A DNA stretch of 64,000 nucleotides, taken from assembly GCA_963942565.1 (NCBI GenBank), contig OZ012691.1, positions 10,136,004 through 10,200,003 on the forward strand, read 5' to 3'. The notes below the pieces were generated by a model that saw only the letters and a program-made list of their open reading frames with translations, was not told the origin of the DNA and did not search any database. This stretch comes from Maea johnstoni (taxonomy: Eukaryota > Annelida > Polychaeta > Spionida > Magelonidae). The translations under genes and the position numbers were made by a program. Shown here piece after piece: positions 36,301-48,803 of the stretch; position 1 is the first letter of the stretch; each line of letters opens with the position of its first letter.

Positions 36301-36710
36301 GAATGTTGAATATCTGAAGCATGTCACGCAGAGAGGCAGATTGGTAATTGCATTCTGGATAAATGGATGTCTGAGCGGTGGGGAGTCTCAGAAAAGGGCC
36401 TGAGGCAACAACTATTTAACAGATAAACAAATACCTTTCCAACCACATAGGCTTAAACACAAATATATACTATTAGATAAACAATGGTGTCACATATCTG
36501 ATATCTCATTGCCAACTGACAGTAACTGCATTATAAATCAAAATAACAATATCAGCATTATAAATCAGAATTGAATCTTTTCCCCAATTGCAAACTCTTG
36601 ATACTTTTGCCAAGTAAAGTTAGACTCAGTAGCATACTTTGTCAAAAAGCTATAATTATCATTCTCCACTTCCCTAGTTCTATTTGTTCAATGTAATTTA
36701 AACAATGACT

Positions 36711-36924
36711 TTAACCCTTAAGCTGATGTGTGCTAATTTGGTCAATACAAAATGATGGGAAAGAAGCTGAAAAATTGCTGAAACCCTGGCACATGGGTAC
36801 TCATCTGTGAGTACTCAGCGAGAGCTATCCAATGGATACCAACATGACAGGGTTTCGATGGTTATCAAAAATCTTTGCATTCTTGTGCTTTGGATGAAAG
36901 TAGCCTTAGCATTGGAAGGGTTAA
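36711..36924. mobile_element. piggyBac-like MITE, family 1
   Basis: TTAACCCTTAAGCTGATGTG ... TAGCATTGGAAGGGTTAA. Confidence 0.75.
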
Positions 36925-37713
36925 GGTTAGGGTATTGTTTTCTAGTCAATCAGCATTGCTAACAATTGATTTCCTTCCTATAAGCTCAATTCTGTGTCTG
37001 TAATGTTATTTTTTGAATATAAAACTATGCTATGCAGATCGTAGAGCGATAAGGCTGGCACAGCTTGCTAGCAGGATATGTGACTCTCTATAATCAATGT
37101 CACCAAATCATGACTATAGGAACCCTCCCCTTAGGGACAAAGCCTGACTTTAATAACTGGGATTCAATAAGTGAGCAATAATGAAATGACCTGATATCAG
37201 TCAGTGCAAGAATGCAAATTGAAAAAAAGAAAAGCAGTCTGTATAAAGGATGTGAGCTGTATAAGTACTGTAAAATATTTCAATCCCTTAATCAATGTAG
37301 GTGGCAATTGGAAATAGCGTCACATCAAAAAGCAAGTATCCAAGAGCCAAGAAATGGTGGTACTGCATCACAAGTATGGAATTTGGTTAGGACTGCATAC
37401 CTTGAAGCTCTGGGACAAATATGTGGAGACAACCATTCAGACACCAAATACCATTCCAGATGAAAAATACTTATAGTTGAACATTAGCTGATCACTGTCT
37501 CTGACCAATTCCTGGGTTTGAAACCCAGCTAGGGCATGTGAGAAAGTAGCCAGTGACTTGACTGTGGTTTTCGCCTGGCATTCTGGTTTCCTCCACCATC
37601 AATTTATAACTGGCTGAGCACAATGAAGATGAAATATGGCAGAATGAGTAACAGTAAAACAAAATTACAAAACCAAATTTGCTTCTGGTACAACATCTTC
37701 TCATAGCATTCTG

Positions 37714-38272
37714 GACCATAGTCTTAGCCAGCAGGGTGCCTGAGCGTTTTTGGACACCCACATCCTCAAAAATCACCCCTCTGGAGTCTGGACACAAAAA
37801 TATATCTGTGAGTCATTTCTTGAAATGTCAATTTCAGTATATAATTGAAGTTTTTCCACCATGCAATATAACTACCATGACTTTCTTTAAAGATATTAGG
37901 CTTAAAAAGTTGTTTGTTTCCTGTAACCCTACCCTAACAAGTTTTTTATTCAAAGAAATCTGTACCCTAAATTTCTTTCTGCCCTTCTTACTCCCAATCA
38001 ACAGAAAACATGCATAAAACACACATTTTAGAACAAAAATATAATCAAAAAAACAACATTTTACAGACCTACCTACCCTATTATTTTTTGGACTGTTACA
38101 GGAAACAAGCAATATTTTTTTTAATGCCTTATGCCTTATTTTGATAATCAAATAGATGTTTATGGTTGTAATCAGAGTATATAGTGTTCTCCCTTGAAAA
38201 ATAGGACGCCCAAAAATTTCACAATTGCCAATTTTGGGCACCCATTTCCAAATCCTGGCTAATACCCTGTTC
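37714..38272 (-). mobile_element. CTTAGCCAG-type MITE interrupted by Harbinger-like MITE
   Basis: GTCTTAGCCAGCAGGGTGCC ... AATCCTGGCTAATACCCTG with the 230-bp insertion at 37899-38128. Confidence 0.75.
37899..38128. mobile_element. PIF/Harbinger-like MITE nested in another MITE
   Basis: 230 bp, ends GGCTTAAAAAGTTGTTTG / ...TTTTTTAATGCC, flanked by TTA on both sides. It interrupts the CTTAGCCAG-type element at 37714-38272 between AAAGATA and TGCCTTATTTTG. Confidence 0.85.
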
Positions 38273-38407
38273 TGGGCAACAATGAGATGGCCCTATCTAC
38301 TGTATACAGCTGTGCTATAAAGAGCTACAATGACTTCCCAGTTCCCACTCATGACCTCTAGAGGCATTCATGTCTTAGTAATTGACTGCCAAGTAATCAC
38401 TAATCAC

Positions 38408-38705
38408 TGCCTTAGCCAGTAGGGCATCTGGGTGTCACTTGGACATCCAAACCCTAAAAAATCATTCTTTAGGATTTTGTATGGAAATCCTTGAAATGTC
38501 AATTTCAAGCATAAAATTGAATTTTTTCACCTCATTTAAAATTTTCATGATATTTTGTAAGTATCTTATGCCTTATTTCACTATCTAAACACATCTCAAA
38601 TGGTTGTTATAATTTCTGAGCATAATATGTGGTCTCCATTTAAAAATAGGAAGTCCTTCCAAAATTTTACAATTGCCAATTTTGGGTACCACTTCCTAAA
38701 TCCTG
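38408..38705 (-). mobile_element. CTTAGCCAG-type MITE
   Basis: GCCTTAGCCAGTAGGGCATC ... CCACTTCCTAAATCCTGC. About 135 bp from the previous copy. Confidence 0.65.
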
Positions 38706-38836
38706 CATGTAATGTAGGGAGCCAAGAGTGAAGTTTGATTTCTACTATTAGGCCGGATGGATAATTAATAATAGTCCTGGTGCCTGCTGTGATTCAACAT
38801 GAATCACTCAGACTAATACCAGTGATTAGGCGAAAG

Positions 38837-39101
38837 CAGGGCTCGACATTGGTGCTTGCCCCATTGCCCCGGGCAAGTAGAATTTGCAAATTATAGCTGT
38901 GGGGCAAGTGAAAACTGCATCTTGCTTGCCCCACTGGGAAAGAACAATTTGTATATTTCAGGTTTACTTTTGAGAATGTGTGCAAGTTTTGTGGTCTGCC
39001 ATCCAAGCTTGTCCTAGAAAATATGCTTTCACATGCAAGAACCATGTTCTACTTGGTTTTAAATGAAATATTATAAAATTATTATATACAATTTTTCAAG
39101 G
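38837..39101 (+). mobile_element. CAGGGCTCGAC repeat, left part (split by 10.4-kb insertion)
   Basis: The left portion of a short non-autonomous element. It starts CAGGGCTCGACATTGG and contains TTGCCCCGGGCAAGTAGAAT and AGAAAATATGCTTTCACATG. It stops abruptly at the AAGG target of the 10.4-kb element and resumes at 49468. The relative at 958-1263 is uninterrupted. Confidence 0.85.
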
Positions 39102-39123
39102 CGCCTGTTGCAAGATAAACCCC
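39102..39123 (+). repeat. Left terminal inverted repeat of the 10.4-kb element
   Basis: Begins CGCCTGTTGCAAGATAAACC. Perfectly complementary over 22 bp to the right end at 49446-49467. The direct repeat AAGG precedes it. Confidence 0.9.
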
Positions 39124-39684
39124 CTAAAATGGTGTTTATAGACCCAAATCTAGATCAAAACAATATTCTGTCTGGTACCTAATGCCAATACATAGGGACA
39201 AGTAAGGTAAGTTTTGATACATAATATCATTGGTGTGTAACAACCCTATGTTAGAAAAAATGAGTAAATTATGTATCAAAATGGCCAAAATAGGCTGTAA
39301 CAAATGGCCAAAACAAATTTTGTCTAAAAGTAGACAGCAATTATGTTTACAAATGTTGTCAACTTTGGGGTTTGTCATGTGTCAAACATCAAGGCATACA
39401 TCAGTTGTGCAGCTGCCAAAGTGCCATTTTCCAGATGCCTTTTGGCAGAGAGATAGGTTATTTGCCATTTTCATGTTTTTATGTTACATTTTTACCTTTT
39501 TTTTCAATGGGTAAATGCACGATAGTATACTACTTGTATACCTCTATTAGAGATTAGTAATTTTGATATTTTCTGATAAACTAATGTCGTACCTCTCTAA
39601 AAACCATGTGGATAATTAAAGATGTTCAACTGTATTTTGTGGGAAACCAACTATATTTCCTCAGATGAATTTCCGAAACAAGGT

Positions 39685-40241
39685 TGTCCCATCCGAAGAG
39701 CCATGTGTTCTCCTAAATGGTAGTGAGATTTCACAGAAATAGGGTAGTGGGCACAAGGTCCGTTAGAGTAGCCTACATACATGACACAAAAATAATTTGA
39801 ACACGTCATTTTCCTAGGGGAAAAAATAATTTACTGTTTCCGAAACATAATTTGTCCCGTCCGAAGAGTTTTCTTATTTGTTCACTTATGGGATGGGCTT
39901 AGTATTTTCTTGCAAATTTCCTTTACTCATGTGAGGGTGTCTATCCTGTCTAAAAGATCATCCAAAAAGAAAAATCATCAAACACTTTTTTATATAATAA
40001 AATCCCTTTTTTTGGAAAAGAGGTTTTGTCCCGTCCGAAGAGCTCTCTGAGTGAGGAACTGAATAGTCAGTTTATAAGATGTTAAAAGTGAACTAGGTGC
40101 CTTAAAACTATGTAATGATACAATTAGACAGTTCATGGTTCATTACACAGATAATGGTACAGTACCCATACAGGGAATATCTTTTAAAGTTCATTTGGAA
40201 GCAATTGGGTGATGCCAAAAACAATGTCCCGTCCGAAGAGC
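39685..40241 (+). repeat. Cluster of four TGTCCCGTCCGAAGAGC motifs (left subterminal)
   Basis: Copies start at 39685 (one change, CATCC), 39853, 40027 and 40225, all in the same orientation, spaced 168, 174 and 198 bp. The first two also share an upstream TTTCCGAAACA. The sequence between copies is not repeated, so this is a scattered conserved motif and not a tandem array. Probably binding sites for the element's transposase or another factor. Confidence 0.85.
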
Positions 40242-40515
40242 TTCTTCAAGACAAAATTATATAGGGTACCAATCACACAAATATAGGCAGAAGGGGCTGT
40301 ATTAAGCCTATGCGGCCATAACTATTTGAGAGGCCTTTCGAGGGGGGCAGGAGGGGTGGATGGGATTGTGCAGGATATTGCTGAGATTTGAGGAAAGGTC
40401 ATAGGGTAGGGTGGGGGGGGGGGGGGCGCCCAAGGACAGAGGGGCGGGCATAATATCATGGTGAGGTGTACTCTGTTCGAGGAGATAAGTATTCAAATCT
40501 TAGGTAGAGTGTGAA

Positions 40516-40648
<133 letters not shown>

Positions 40649-41044
40649 ACCAGCATAACCTCAACACTTTGATGGCCTCAATTGGTATTCTTTCATTATC
40701 TCATAAATTTCAATTGAGCTGCATCTTATTTTGAAAGGTTATTTTTAGCAAAATACAGTATATATTTCTCAATTTCATGACTGTCAGGTCTGAACACCTT
40801 TTAAGAATTTAATTGTTCTGTAGGAAAATTGAGAGACTAACCTTACTTCAGCTGGTACTGGCACCGCCCCCCTCCCACCCATCATACTTCTACTTCTTAA
40901 AAAAAGCATCTGTATAGGGTAGACCCATAAGTTATTTATAGATTGTGATGTCATCACTTGGTGGTGTTGGGACTTTGTGTAGCACCAGATAGCCTTTTTA
41001 GTATGTAGTGCGATGATCAGACAGGTTGTTTTTATGATTTTATT

Positions 41045-41323
41045 TTGGCGGTCAAGCAATGTTGCTATGATACTGCACTTATGGCTTTAGATTTCCAGAT
41101 AAAAAGTATATACAGTGTAATTTTCATTCCATTCTCAAAGGCTAATCAAGATACAGAAAAGTACAAAGGATGGATCCAAGCATGTTCCAGGCAAAACTTT
41201 GATATTTTGTCCATTACTAAGTATACCTTTGTATGCAGTGCTCACTTTGTTCAAGATCAAGGGCACAGTGATTCATTCAAATTTATTTTAAATCATCACA
41301 TCAGTGTCACCACAGCTATATAG
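41045..41323 (+). pseudogene. THAP-type zinc-finger fragment in the 10.4-kb element
   Basis: A 92-codon frame with the hallmarks of the THAP DNA-binding domain. It has an N-terminal cysteine pair region (C6, C7), a FIPFSKANQDTEKYKGWIQA helix segment with conserved W43, and TFVCSAHF carrying the C-x2-H of the C2CH zinc site (C64, H67). The N-terminal cysteines lack the usual two-to-four residue spacing, and no transposase domain follows before the stop. Likely the decayed DNA-binding exon of a THAP-bearing transposase or a captured THAP gene. Downstream frames to 41.6 kb have several stops. Confidence 0.55.
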
Positions 41324-41635
41324 GAATGGTACCAGAATTTATTTGAACAGAGTTTGGACCCCATGAGGAGGTTTGTTTTAAAAGAGAGAGAGATATTCTG
41401 ATTGATTTCAAGCAAAGGTTAAGAAAAGGAACCATTCTTGACAGGAAGATAAACATTTTGAATTCTAAAAGGGGTTTCATTGAACCACTCAAACACCTCT
41501 AGGGGGTCTCATTTCAAAGTATTCAGGATATATTCTACCACAATAAAAGTCCACCAGCTTACATTGTACCCATTTTCAAGACTCTAACTCAAAAGGTGTA
41601 TTTATTGATCAAATGGCCCATTCTATCCAATAAAC

Positions 41636-41740
<105 letters not shown>

Positions 41741-41985
41741 ATTACCTGTCAATGAGTACGCTCTTCAGACCTGATCTTGGTAAACCTCTACATTCTAACC
41801 AACTCTTAAGTTGAAGTTTTTAATGTCCCTCAAATGATTTATATACTAGCTATAATGTCCCTACTGATACATTTACTACAGTAATTCAATCTTAAAAGGT
41901 AGGGAAATTGTGTATTTCCCATTTAACATGATTTCGGAAATACCATCCCCTTGTACAGTTTGTGCCTTGGGAATTAAAGGGATGA

Positions 41986-42024
41986 TGTCCCGTCCGAAGA
42001 GTTCTGATGTCCCGTCCGAATAGC
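41986..42024 (+). repeat. Paired TGTCCCGTCCGAAGAG motifs
   Basis: Two copies 22 bp apart, start to start (41986 and 42008). The second has GAATAG instead of GAAGAG. They lie ~260 bp after a TA/TG microsatellite, inside the 10.4-kb element. Confidence 0.85.
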
Positions 42025-42479
42025 TCCTAAAGGGCAATAGCCATATCTGATATGTTAATAAATTCTTGTCTTAACATGTTCCTGCAACTGTTTTATTGTT
42101 GTCTCTTAGTAATTCAGTTCTTGCTATTTTCATTGACAAATAACAGAGAAAATAGTTGCTCCTAAGCTGTGTTTTGTTTCACTGTCCGTCCTAGTATTAT
42201 TGTAAGATTTGTAGAAAACACATATTTGCGCAATCTCAAAATCAAACAAGATAGACGCCAGTGGCGTCAAGAGGTTGATTCCTTGTATGTCTTTTTGTAG
42301 TTAATCATTTGCAATTTTTTGTTTTTTTAATATTTTGCTATTTTGAAATTTTTCTGATTTTTGTGTTTTTTCGTTAGTGGTTACAGACTGATACACACTT
42401 GTAATGCTGCTGATGATACTTACAGACTTTTTAATCAAAAACCAAGTTTGTGAATAGACATTAATATCAGTTTGGAGCA

Positions 42480-45350
42480 CTATAAAACATTTTCCTTTTT
42501 TATGAAATTCTTTATCTTTTTATCATACCTAATAGTGCCAAAAAATACATCTGAAACACATATCTTTCAAATTTTTCATAAGATTTCTATCTAAAACCCT
42601 CCCTCAAATATTTTCCAAAACTATAACCCACTTCTAGCTATCCAGAAACTTTGACAAACTCACCACCCACCATCACCTATCCAGTAGATCACCAAACATG
42701 AACGGGAAAAGCCCACATCCTGCACTGCAAATGACAGTCAACAAAACACCACCAATAGCATGCTTGCCACAACTTACTTAATGCTGCCTGAAGAACTTTA
42801 GTCCGTGACTTACCCTTACATGAAAATGGCCAAACACTGCCAGAATGCAAACATGCACAGGGATCAACCTTATGGTCCCTTAAAGGGCATATGCCCCTGA
42901 ACCATGTGATTTTGCTACCAGATGATGAATTATAGGAGCCAAGTTTGTGAACGGACATTAAATATCAGCATTTTAAAAACTTTTCCTTTTTTTGAAATTC
43001 TTTATCTTTTCATCATACCTAATAGTGCCAAAAAATACAGCTGAAACACAAACCTTTCAAACTTTTCCCTGGGAGCATGCCCCAAGATCCCCAAACCTGG
43101 ACAATGCACCCCTGGCAAAACCATACCGTCGTGGTGGCCGCACAGGAATTTAATAGCCCCTAAACTTAAAATCCTGGGAGCCAAATCTGCTCCTGTCTGA
43201 AAATGTTAAAGTCAATCACTGATGCATGTAACAAACTGACTGGCTGCCTGCAAATAACACCACATCAAAATCAAACATGTTGCCAACAGCCAAAAATCCA
43301 CTCCCCCTTAACAGAGGCTTGTGACTCTCCCCCACAACACAAAATGTTAACACATAAGCTAAGTATATACAACAAAGCCCATGCATTAAAATAAGTGCCG
43401 GCTCTCAAATATTAAAAAAGACCAACAGTTAAACAGCGAATAAAAAATTTCATCATAACCTAAAATTCAGCACGCATAAATAAAATGCAACTTTTCACAA
43501 ACTAAACTAATCACTAAGCCTATCCGCCAAATATAAACATGAACATTTTAACACACATACTTCAGAAAAAGAGAGCGATGGGGGGCGGGGTTAAAAATTT
43601 GACATCTGACATATCATCAAAGTAACACAAAACATTTACATGAAGATGGCCAAACACTGCCTAAAAGCAAACATGAACAGGGATCAACCTTATGTACCCT
43701 TTAGGGGCATATGCCCCTGGTTCATGTGATATTGCAACCAGATGAAAAAATATACGAGCCAACTTTGTGAAAGGACATTAAATATATGTTTGGAGCATTT
43801 TAAAACATTTTCCTTTTTCCTTAAATTCTTTATCTTTCTATCATACCTAATAGTGCCAAAAAATACATCTGAAACACATATCCTACAATTTTTTCATAAG
43901 AATTCTATCTAAAACCCTCCCCCAAATATTTCCCAAAATTATAACCCACTTCTAGCTATCCAAGAAACTATGACAAACCCACCATCACTCATCCAGTAGA
44001 TCACCAAACATGAATGGGAAAAGCCCACATCCTGCACTGCAAATGAGAGTCAACAAAACCCCACCAATAGCATGCTTGCCACAACTTACCTGCTGCTGCC
44101 TGAAGAACATTAGTCCGTGACTTACCTTTACATGAAAATGACCAAACACTGCCTGAGTGCAAACATGCACAAGGATCAACCTTATGGTCCCTTAAGGGGC
44201 ATATGTTCCTGGATTATGTGATTTTGCTACCTGATGATGAACTATAAGAGCCAAGCTTGTGAATGGACATTAAATATCAGCTTAGAACATTTTAAAAAAA
44301 ATTCAACTTTCTTGAACTTCTTTATCTTTTTATCATACCTAATAGTGCCAATAAATACATCAGAAACACAAACTATTCAATTTTTTCCCTGGAAAAATGC
44401 TCCAAAACCCCCAAACCTGGACAGTTAAAACATTTCCCTTCCACTGAAATTCTTTATCTTTTTATCATACCTAATAGTGCCAAAAAATACAACTGAAACA
44501 CATATCCCTCAATTTTTTCAAAAGAATTCTATCTAAAACCCTCCCTCAAATATTTTCGAAAACTATAACCCACTCCTAGCTATCCAAGAAACTATGGCAA
44601 ACTCACCACCACTAATCCAGTAGATCACCAAACATGAATGGGAAAAGCCTACAACCAGCACTGCAAATGACAGCCAACAAAAGCCCACCAGCAGCATGCT
44701 TGCCACAACTAATATGCTGCTGCCTGAAGAACTTTAGTCCGTGACTTACCTTTACATGAAAATGGCCAAACACTGCCTGAATGCAAACATGCACAAATAT
44801 CAACCATATGGCCCCTTAAGGGACATATGCCCCTGGCCATGATCTTCCGCCACTAAAGCAGGTCCAGCACTACCAGAAACCCAATATGCATGCAATAACT
44901 TTGTACTTAAACCTAAAATAGACTGATACACACTTGTAATGCTGCTGATGATACTTACAGACTTTTTAATCAAAAACCAAGTTTGTGAATAGACATTAAT
45001 ATCAGTTTGGAGCAATTTAAAACAATTTCCTTTTATTTGAACTTCTTTATCTTTTTATCACACCTAATAGTGCCAAAAAATACATCTGAAACACATATCT
45101 TCCAAACTTTTCATAAGATTTCTATCTAAATCCGCACTTAAAAAAACTTCCCTATTTTTGAATTTCTTTATCTTTTTATCACACCTAATAGTGCCAAGAA
45201 ATACAACTATAAGAGCCAGTTTGTGAATGTACATTAAATATCAGTCTAGAACAATTTCAAAAAAAATTCCCATTCTTTGAACTTCTTTATCTTTCTATCA
45301 TACCTAATAGTGTTAAAAAATACATCAGAAACACAAACTTTGTAATTTTC
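42480..45350. repeat. Amplified blocks related to the CAGGGATYRACC MITE
   Basis: Inside the 10.4-kb element, a ~65-bp piece (TTTATCTTTTTATCATACC followed by TAATAGTGCCAAAAAATAC) occurs about eight times (near 42.5, 43.0, 43.8, 44.3, 44.45, 45.05, 45.17, 45.29 kb). A larger block with TCTAGCTATCCAGAAAC and GTAGATCACCAAACATGAA recurs three times (42.6, 43.9, 44.5 kb). One full MITE copy is at 42858-43221. On the minus strand each large block carries the same short frame (HVKVSHGLKFF, FPFMFGDLLD) and an AAAG|gtaagt ... ttgcag pair, so a mini-intron was amplified too. Looks like repeated local duplication of a MITE plus flank. Confidence 0.75.
42858..43221 (+). mobile_element. CAGGGATYRACC MITE inside the 10.4-kb element
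   Basis: CAGGGATCAACCTTATGGTC ... TTAAAGTCAATCACTG. Fragments of the same family fill 42.48-45.35 kb. Confidence 0.75.
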
Positions 45351-45532
45351 CCTTTATTTTGATCAGTATTTTCGTTTGTTTTGCATCTTGGGCGATACAA
45401 ATGCAGGGAGATGCTGCTTGGGCCCGAGCACTGGGTTGAAGGGGTATGGGACCGGCATCGGCATCAAAGGGTAGAAGCCTGCATACTTCAGGTCTGCTAC
45501 TTCACCTACACCATGCAACCTGAAAAAATAAT

Positions 45533-46843
45533 CATACATACCATCAAAGCAACACAAAAATATCAACACAAAACATATCTCACCAAATGCAATCTTATAT
45601 TATCACACCGACACAATATCTTCTTTAAACAGTAATTGTTTTGTTTGAGGGACAGTGAAGATTTGCATGGTTTCTATATTTTGTGTATGTGTTTTTATAA
45701 AATTGTATATTGAGTGATAGTTTTGTATTGATACTTTTGTATTTATTTCAATTTAATGTATGCTTACTATTTTGGGTTGTCAGGTAAATCAAGTTCCTAT
45801 GATGCTCTTTGGTGTAGATGCAGTATGATGTCGAAGCCAGTTTCTATGACAGTACACACTTTTCCTGTCACCCAAAACAATTAAAATCATATCTTTATCT
45901 AAAATACAACAACAGTGAGAACGGAAGGGATGGCAGGGTTAAAGGTCTGCTAACTTCAGGACTGCATACTACACTCATGGTGAGAAGGGTATATATACTG
46001 ACTGCTGAAATCGCGATAAAAATATTTACTACTTCCGTTTTTTTCAAAGTTGTTTTTTTACGATTGTGGGGAACAAAAAAAATCCACAAATGGGCAGGAT
46101 GGATTATTTAGAGTCATACATACCATCAAAGCAACACAAAAATATCAACACAAAACATATCTCACCAAATGCAATCTTATATTATCACACCGACACAATA
46201 TCTTCTTTAAACAGTAATTGTTTTGTTTGAGGGACAGTGAAGATTTGCATGGTTTCTATATTTTGTGGATGTGTTTTTATAAAATTGTATATTGAGTGAT
46301 AGTTTTGTATTGATACTTTTGTATTTATTTCAATTTAATGTATGCTTACTATTTTGGGTTGTCAGGTGAATCAAGTTCCTATGATGCTCTTTGGTGTAGA
46401 TGCAGTATGATGTCGAAGCCAGTTTCTATGAGTGCTGCCTGCAGTTATGTCCCTTGACACCCTTCTCACCATGAGTGAAAATGCAATCCTGAAGTATGCA
46501 GACCATTAACCCTGCCATCCCATGCATTCGCATTACATGCTCTTTGGGCTTATAAGTTTGTGACCAATAAATTATAACAGTACACACTTTTCCTGTCACC
46601 CAAAACAATTAAAATCATATCTTTATCTAAAATACAACAACAGTGAGAACGGAAGGGATGGCAGGATTAAAGGTCTGCTAACTTCAGGACTGCATACTAC
46701 ACTCATGGTGAGAAGGGTATATATACTGACTGCTGAAATCGCGATAAAAATATTTACTACTTCCGTTTTTTTCAAAGTTGTTTTCTTACGATTGTGGGGA
46801 TCAAAGAAAATCCACAAATGGGCAGGATGGATTATTTAGAGTC
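45533..46843. repeat. Two-copy 582-bp duplication, one copy with an extra ~147 bp
   Basis: The block starting CATACATACCATCAAAGC occurs at 45533 and 46115. The second copy has about 147 extra bp (roughly 46431-46577). Most of that is an inverted version of the downstream sequence GGATGGCAGGATTAAAGGTC, giving a long hairpin absent from copy 1. Either copy 1 lost one hairpin arm or copy 2 gained it. Confidence 0.8.
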
Positions 46844-47105
46844 TGTTTTCTTGAAGTTGAAACTTTTTTTCCGGTTTTAGTGGCGAAATTAATAAGTAAA
46901 TTTAGAATTTCGCCAGGGTTCCTAAATCAACATTCCAAAAAGCCGTTTTTGCCGTTTTTTTCCGAAGTCGCCATTTTTTTTCAAAAATTACAAATATAAG
47001 CAACAAGTTATGATAATAGGGTAAAAGCCCTATTTGTTGCGAACACTTTGATGGGCCATTTGTAAATTTTGACCCAGAAACGGCGACGTGACAATTTATT
47101 GAAAA

Positions 47106-48742
47106 AAGTATGTTTTTTGTGTGAAATGCACACAATGCATATCAATGCCCTAATCTCGCTATATCAAAAAAATCAACTTCCGGTTGTAGCGAAAAGCTAT
47201 TTTTTCGCTTCCAACCTGAAGTTGAATTAAAAAAATGATTGAATCAGATAGATGAGGATCTCATCTATCCAGGTAGGTAGTCATATTGTGATCGGGGGGA
47301 GATAGCTTGATGAAATTGACAGGAATCGGCGAGGTACCATTGAGAATGTACTAATCGCCGTGGTCAACACGCCACCATCGATGCGTGTTGACAAATATCT
47401 CAAAATATTTTCGATTTTCCGAAACCAAAAGAATTAATCTTAATAATATAGATACTTGGCTTGTTAATTCTTTTGGTTTCAGAATTTTAGAGTTAGAGAT
47501 GGCCACAAACGAAAGCTTTGAAATCGGGGTGCAAATTTCGTCAAACCCGACCCATCGCCATGTTCACGCCACCATCGATGCGTGTTGACAAATATCTCAA
47601 AATATTTTCGATTTTCCGAAACCAAAAGAATTAATCTTAATAATATAGATACTTGGCTTGTTAATTCTTTTGGTTTCAGAATTTTAGAGTTAGAGATGGC
47701 CACAAACGAAAGCTTTGAAATCGGGGTGCAAATTTCGGCAAAACCGATATTCAAAATGGCGGAGGGTAACCTAGCCAATGTAAAAAATACGTGAATGAAC
47801 ACGTAAGTAAAATAGTACAAAGAGAAATACAAATAGCCGCTCATTGGTTAATAAACCGCGGGAAAGAGTACCACGTGGTGTGACGGTGAGGCAGTGAGAC
47901 CGCTCATTGGATAATTCACCAGAGACAAACCACGTGGTGCTGTCACGTGATTAGCCGATCGCAGAAAAGTATGTTTTTTGTGTGAAATGCACACAATGCA
48001 TATCAATGCCCTAATCTCGCTATATCAAAAAAATCAACTTCCGGTTGTAGCGAAAAGCTATTTTTTCGCTTCCAACCTGAAGTTGAATTAAAAAAATGAT
48101 TGAATCAGATAGATGAGGATCTCATCTATCCAGGTAGGTAGTCATATTGTGATCGGGGGGAGATAGCTTGATGAAATTGACAGGAATCGGCGAGGTACCA
48201 TTGAGAATGTACTAATCGCCGTGGTCAACACGCCACCATCGATGCGTGTTGACAAATATCTCAAAATATTTTCGATTTTCCGAAACCAAAAGAATTAATC
48301 TTAATAATATAGATACTTGGCTTGTTAATTCTTTTGGTTTCAGAATTTTAGAGTTAGAGATGGCCACAAACGAAAGCTTTGAAATCGGGGTGCAAATTTC
48401 GTCAAACCCGACCCATCGCCATGTTCACGCCACCATCGATGCGTGTTGACAAATATCTCAAAATATTTTCGATTATCCGAAACCAAAAGAATTAATCTTA
48501 ATAATATAGATACTTGGCTTGTTAATTCTTTTGGTTTCAGAATTTTAGAGTTAGAGATGGCCACAAACGAAAGCTTTGAAATCGGGGTGCAAATTTCGGC
48601 AAAACCGATATTCAAAATGGCGGAGGGTAACCTAGCCAATGTAATAAATACGTGAATGAACACGTGAGTAAAATAGTAGTAAGAGGGATACAAATAGCCG
48701 CTCATTGGTTAATAAACCGCGTGACACGTGATTAGCCGATCG
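47106..48742. repeat. 861-bp tandem duplication containing a 197-bp duplication
   Basis: AAGTATGTTTTTTGTGTGAA begins units at 47106 and 47967. Each unit holds two copies of a 197-bp block starting GCCACCATCGATGCGTGTTG (47371 and 47568 in unit 1). Each block has a perfect 17-bp inverted repeat GAAACCAAAAGAATTAA with a 26-bp loop (47421-47480 and equivalents). Unit 2 lacks ~90 bp near its end. The units are nearly identical, so the duplication is recent. Apparent short frames starting MLTNISKYFRFSETKRINLN follow the hairpin and are probably not coding. Confidence 0.85.
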
Positions 48743-48767
48743 CATTAAATATGCAGAAAACCCACGC

Positions 48768-48803
48768 ATGCGCATCCACCCACGCATGCGCATCCAACGG
48801 CCG
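48768..48803. repeat. Short tandem repeat with CGCATGCG palindrome
   Basis: CCCACGCATGCGCATCCA is repeated twice in a locally CpG-richer stretch near the end of the 861-bp duplication block. Confidence 0.6.

Noticed and set aside
39685-40241. CRISPR-like spaced repeats (17-bp word at ~170-bp spacing)
   Set aside because: Word too short, spacing too long and irregular, no cas genes, lies inside a TIR transposon.
47385-48655. Four near-identical short frames starting MLTNISKYFRFSETKRINLN
   Set aside because: They exist only because a 197-bp block was copied four times; they span a hairpin and have no family resemblance.
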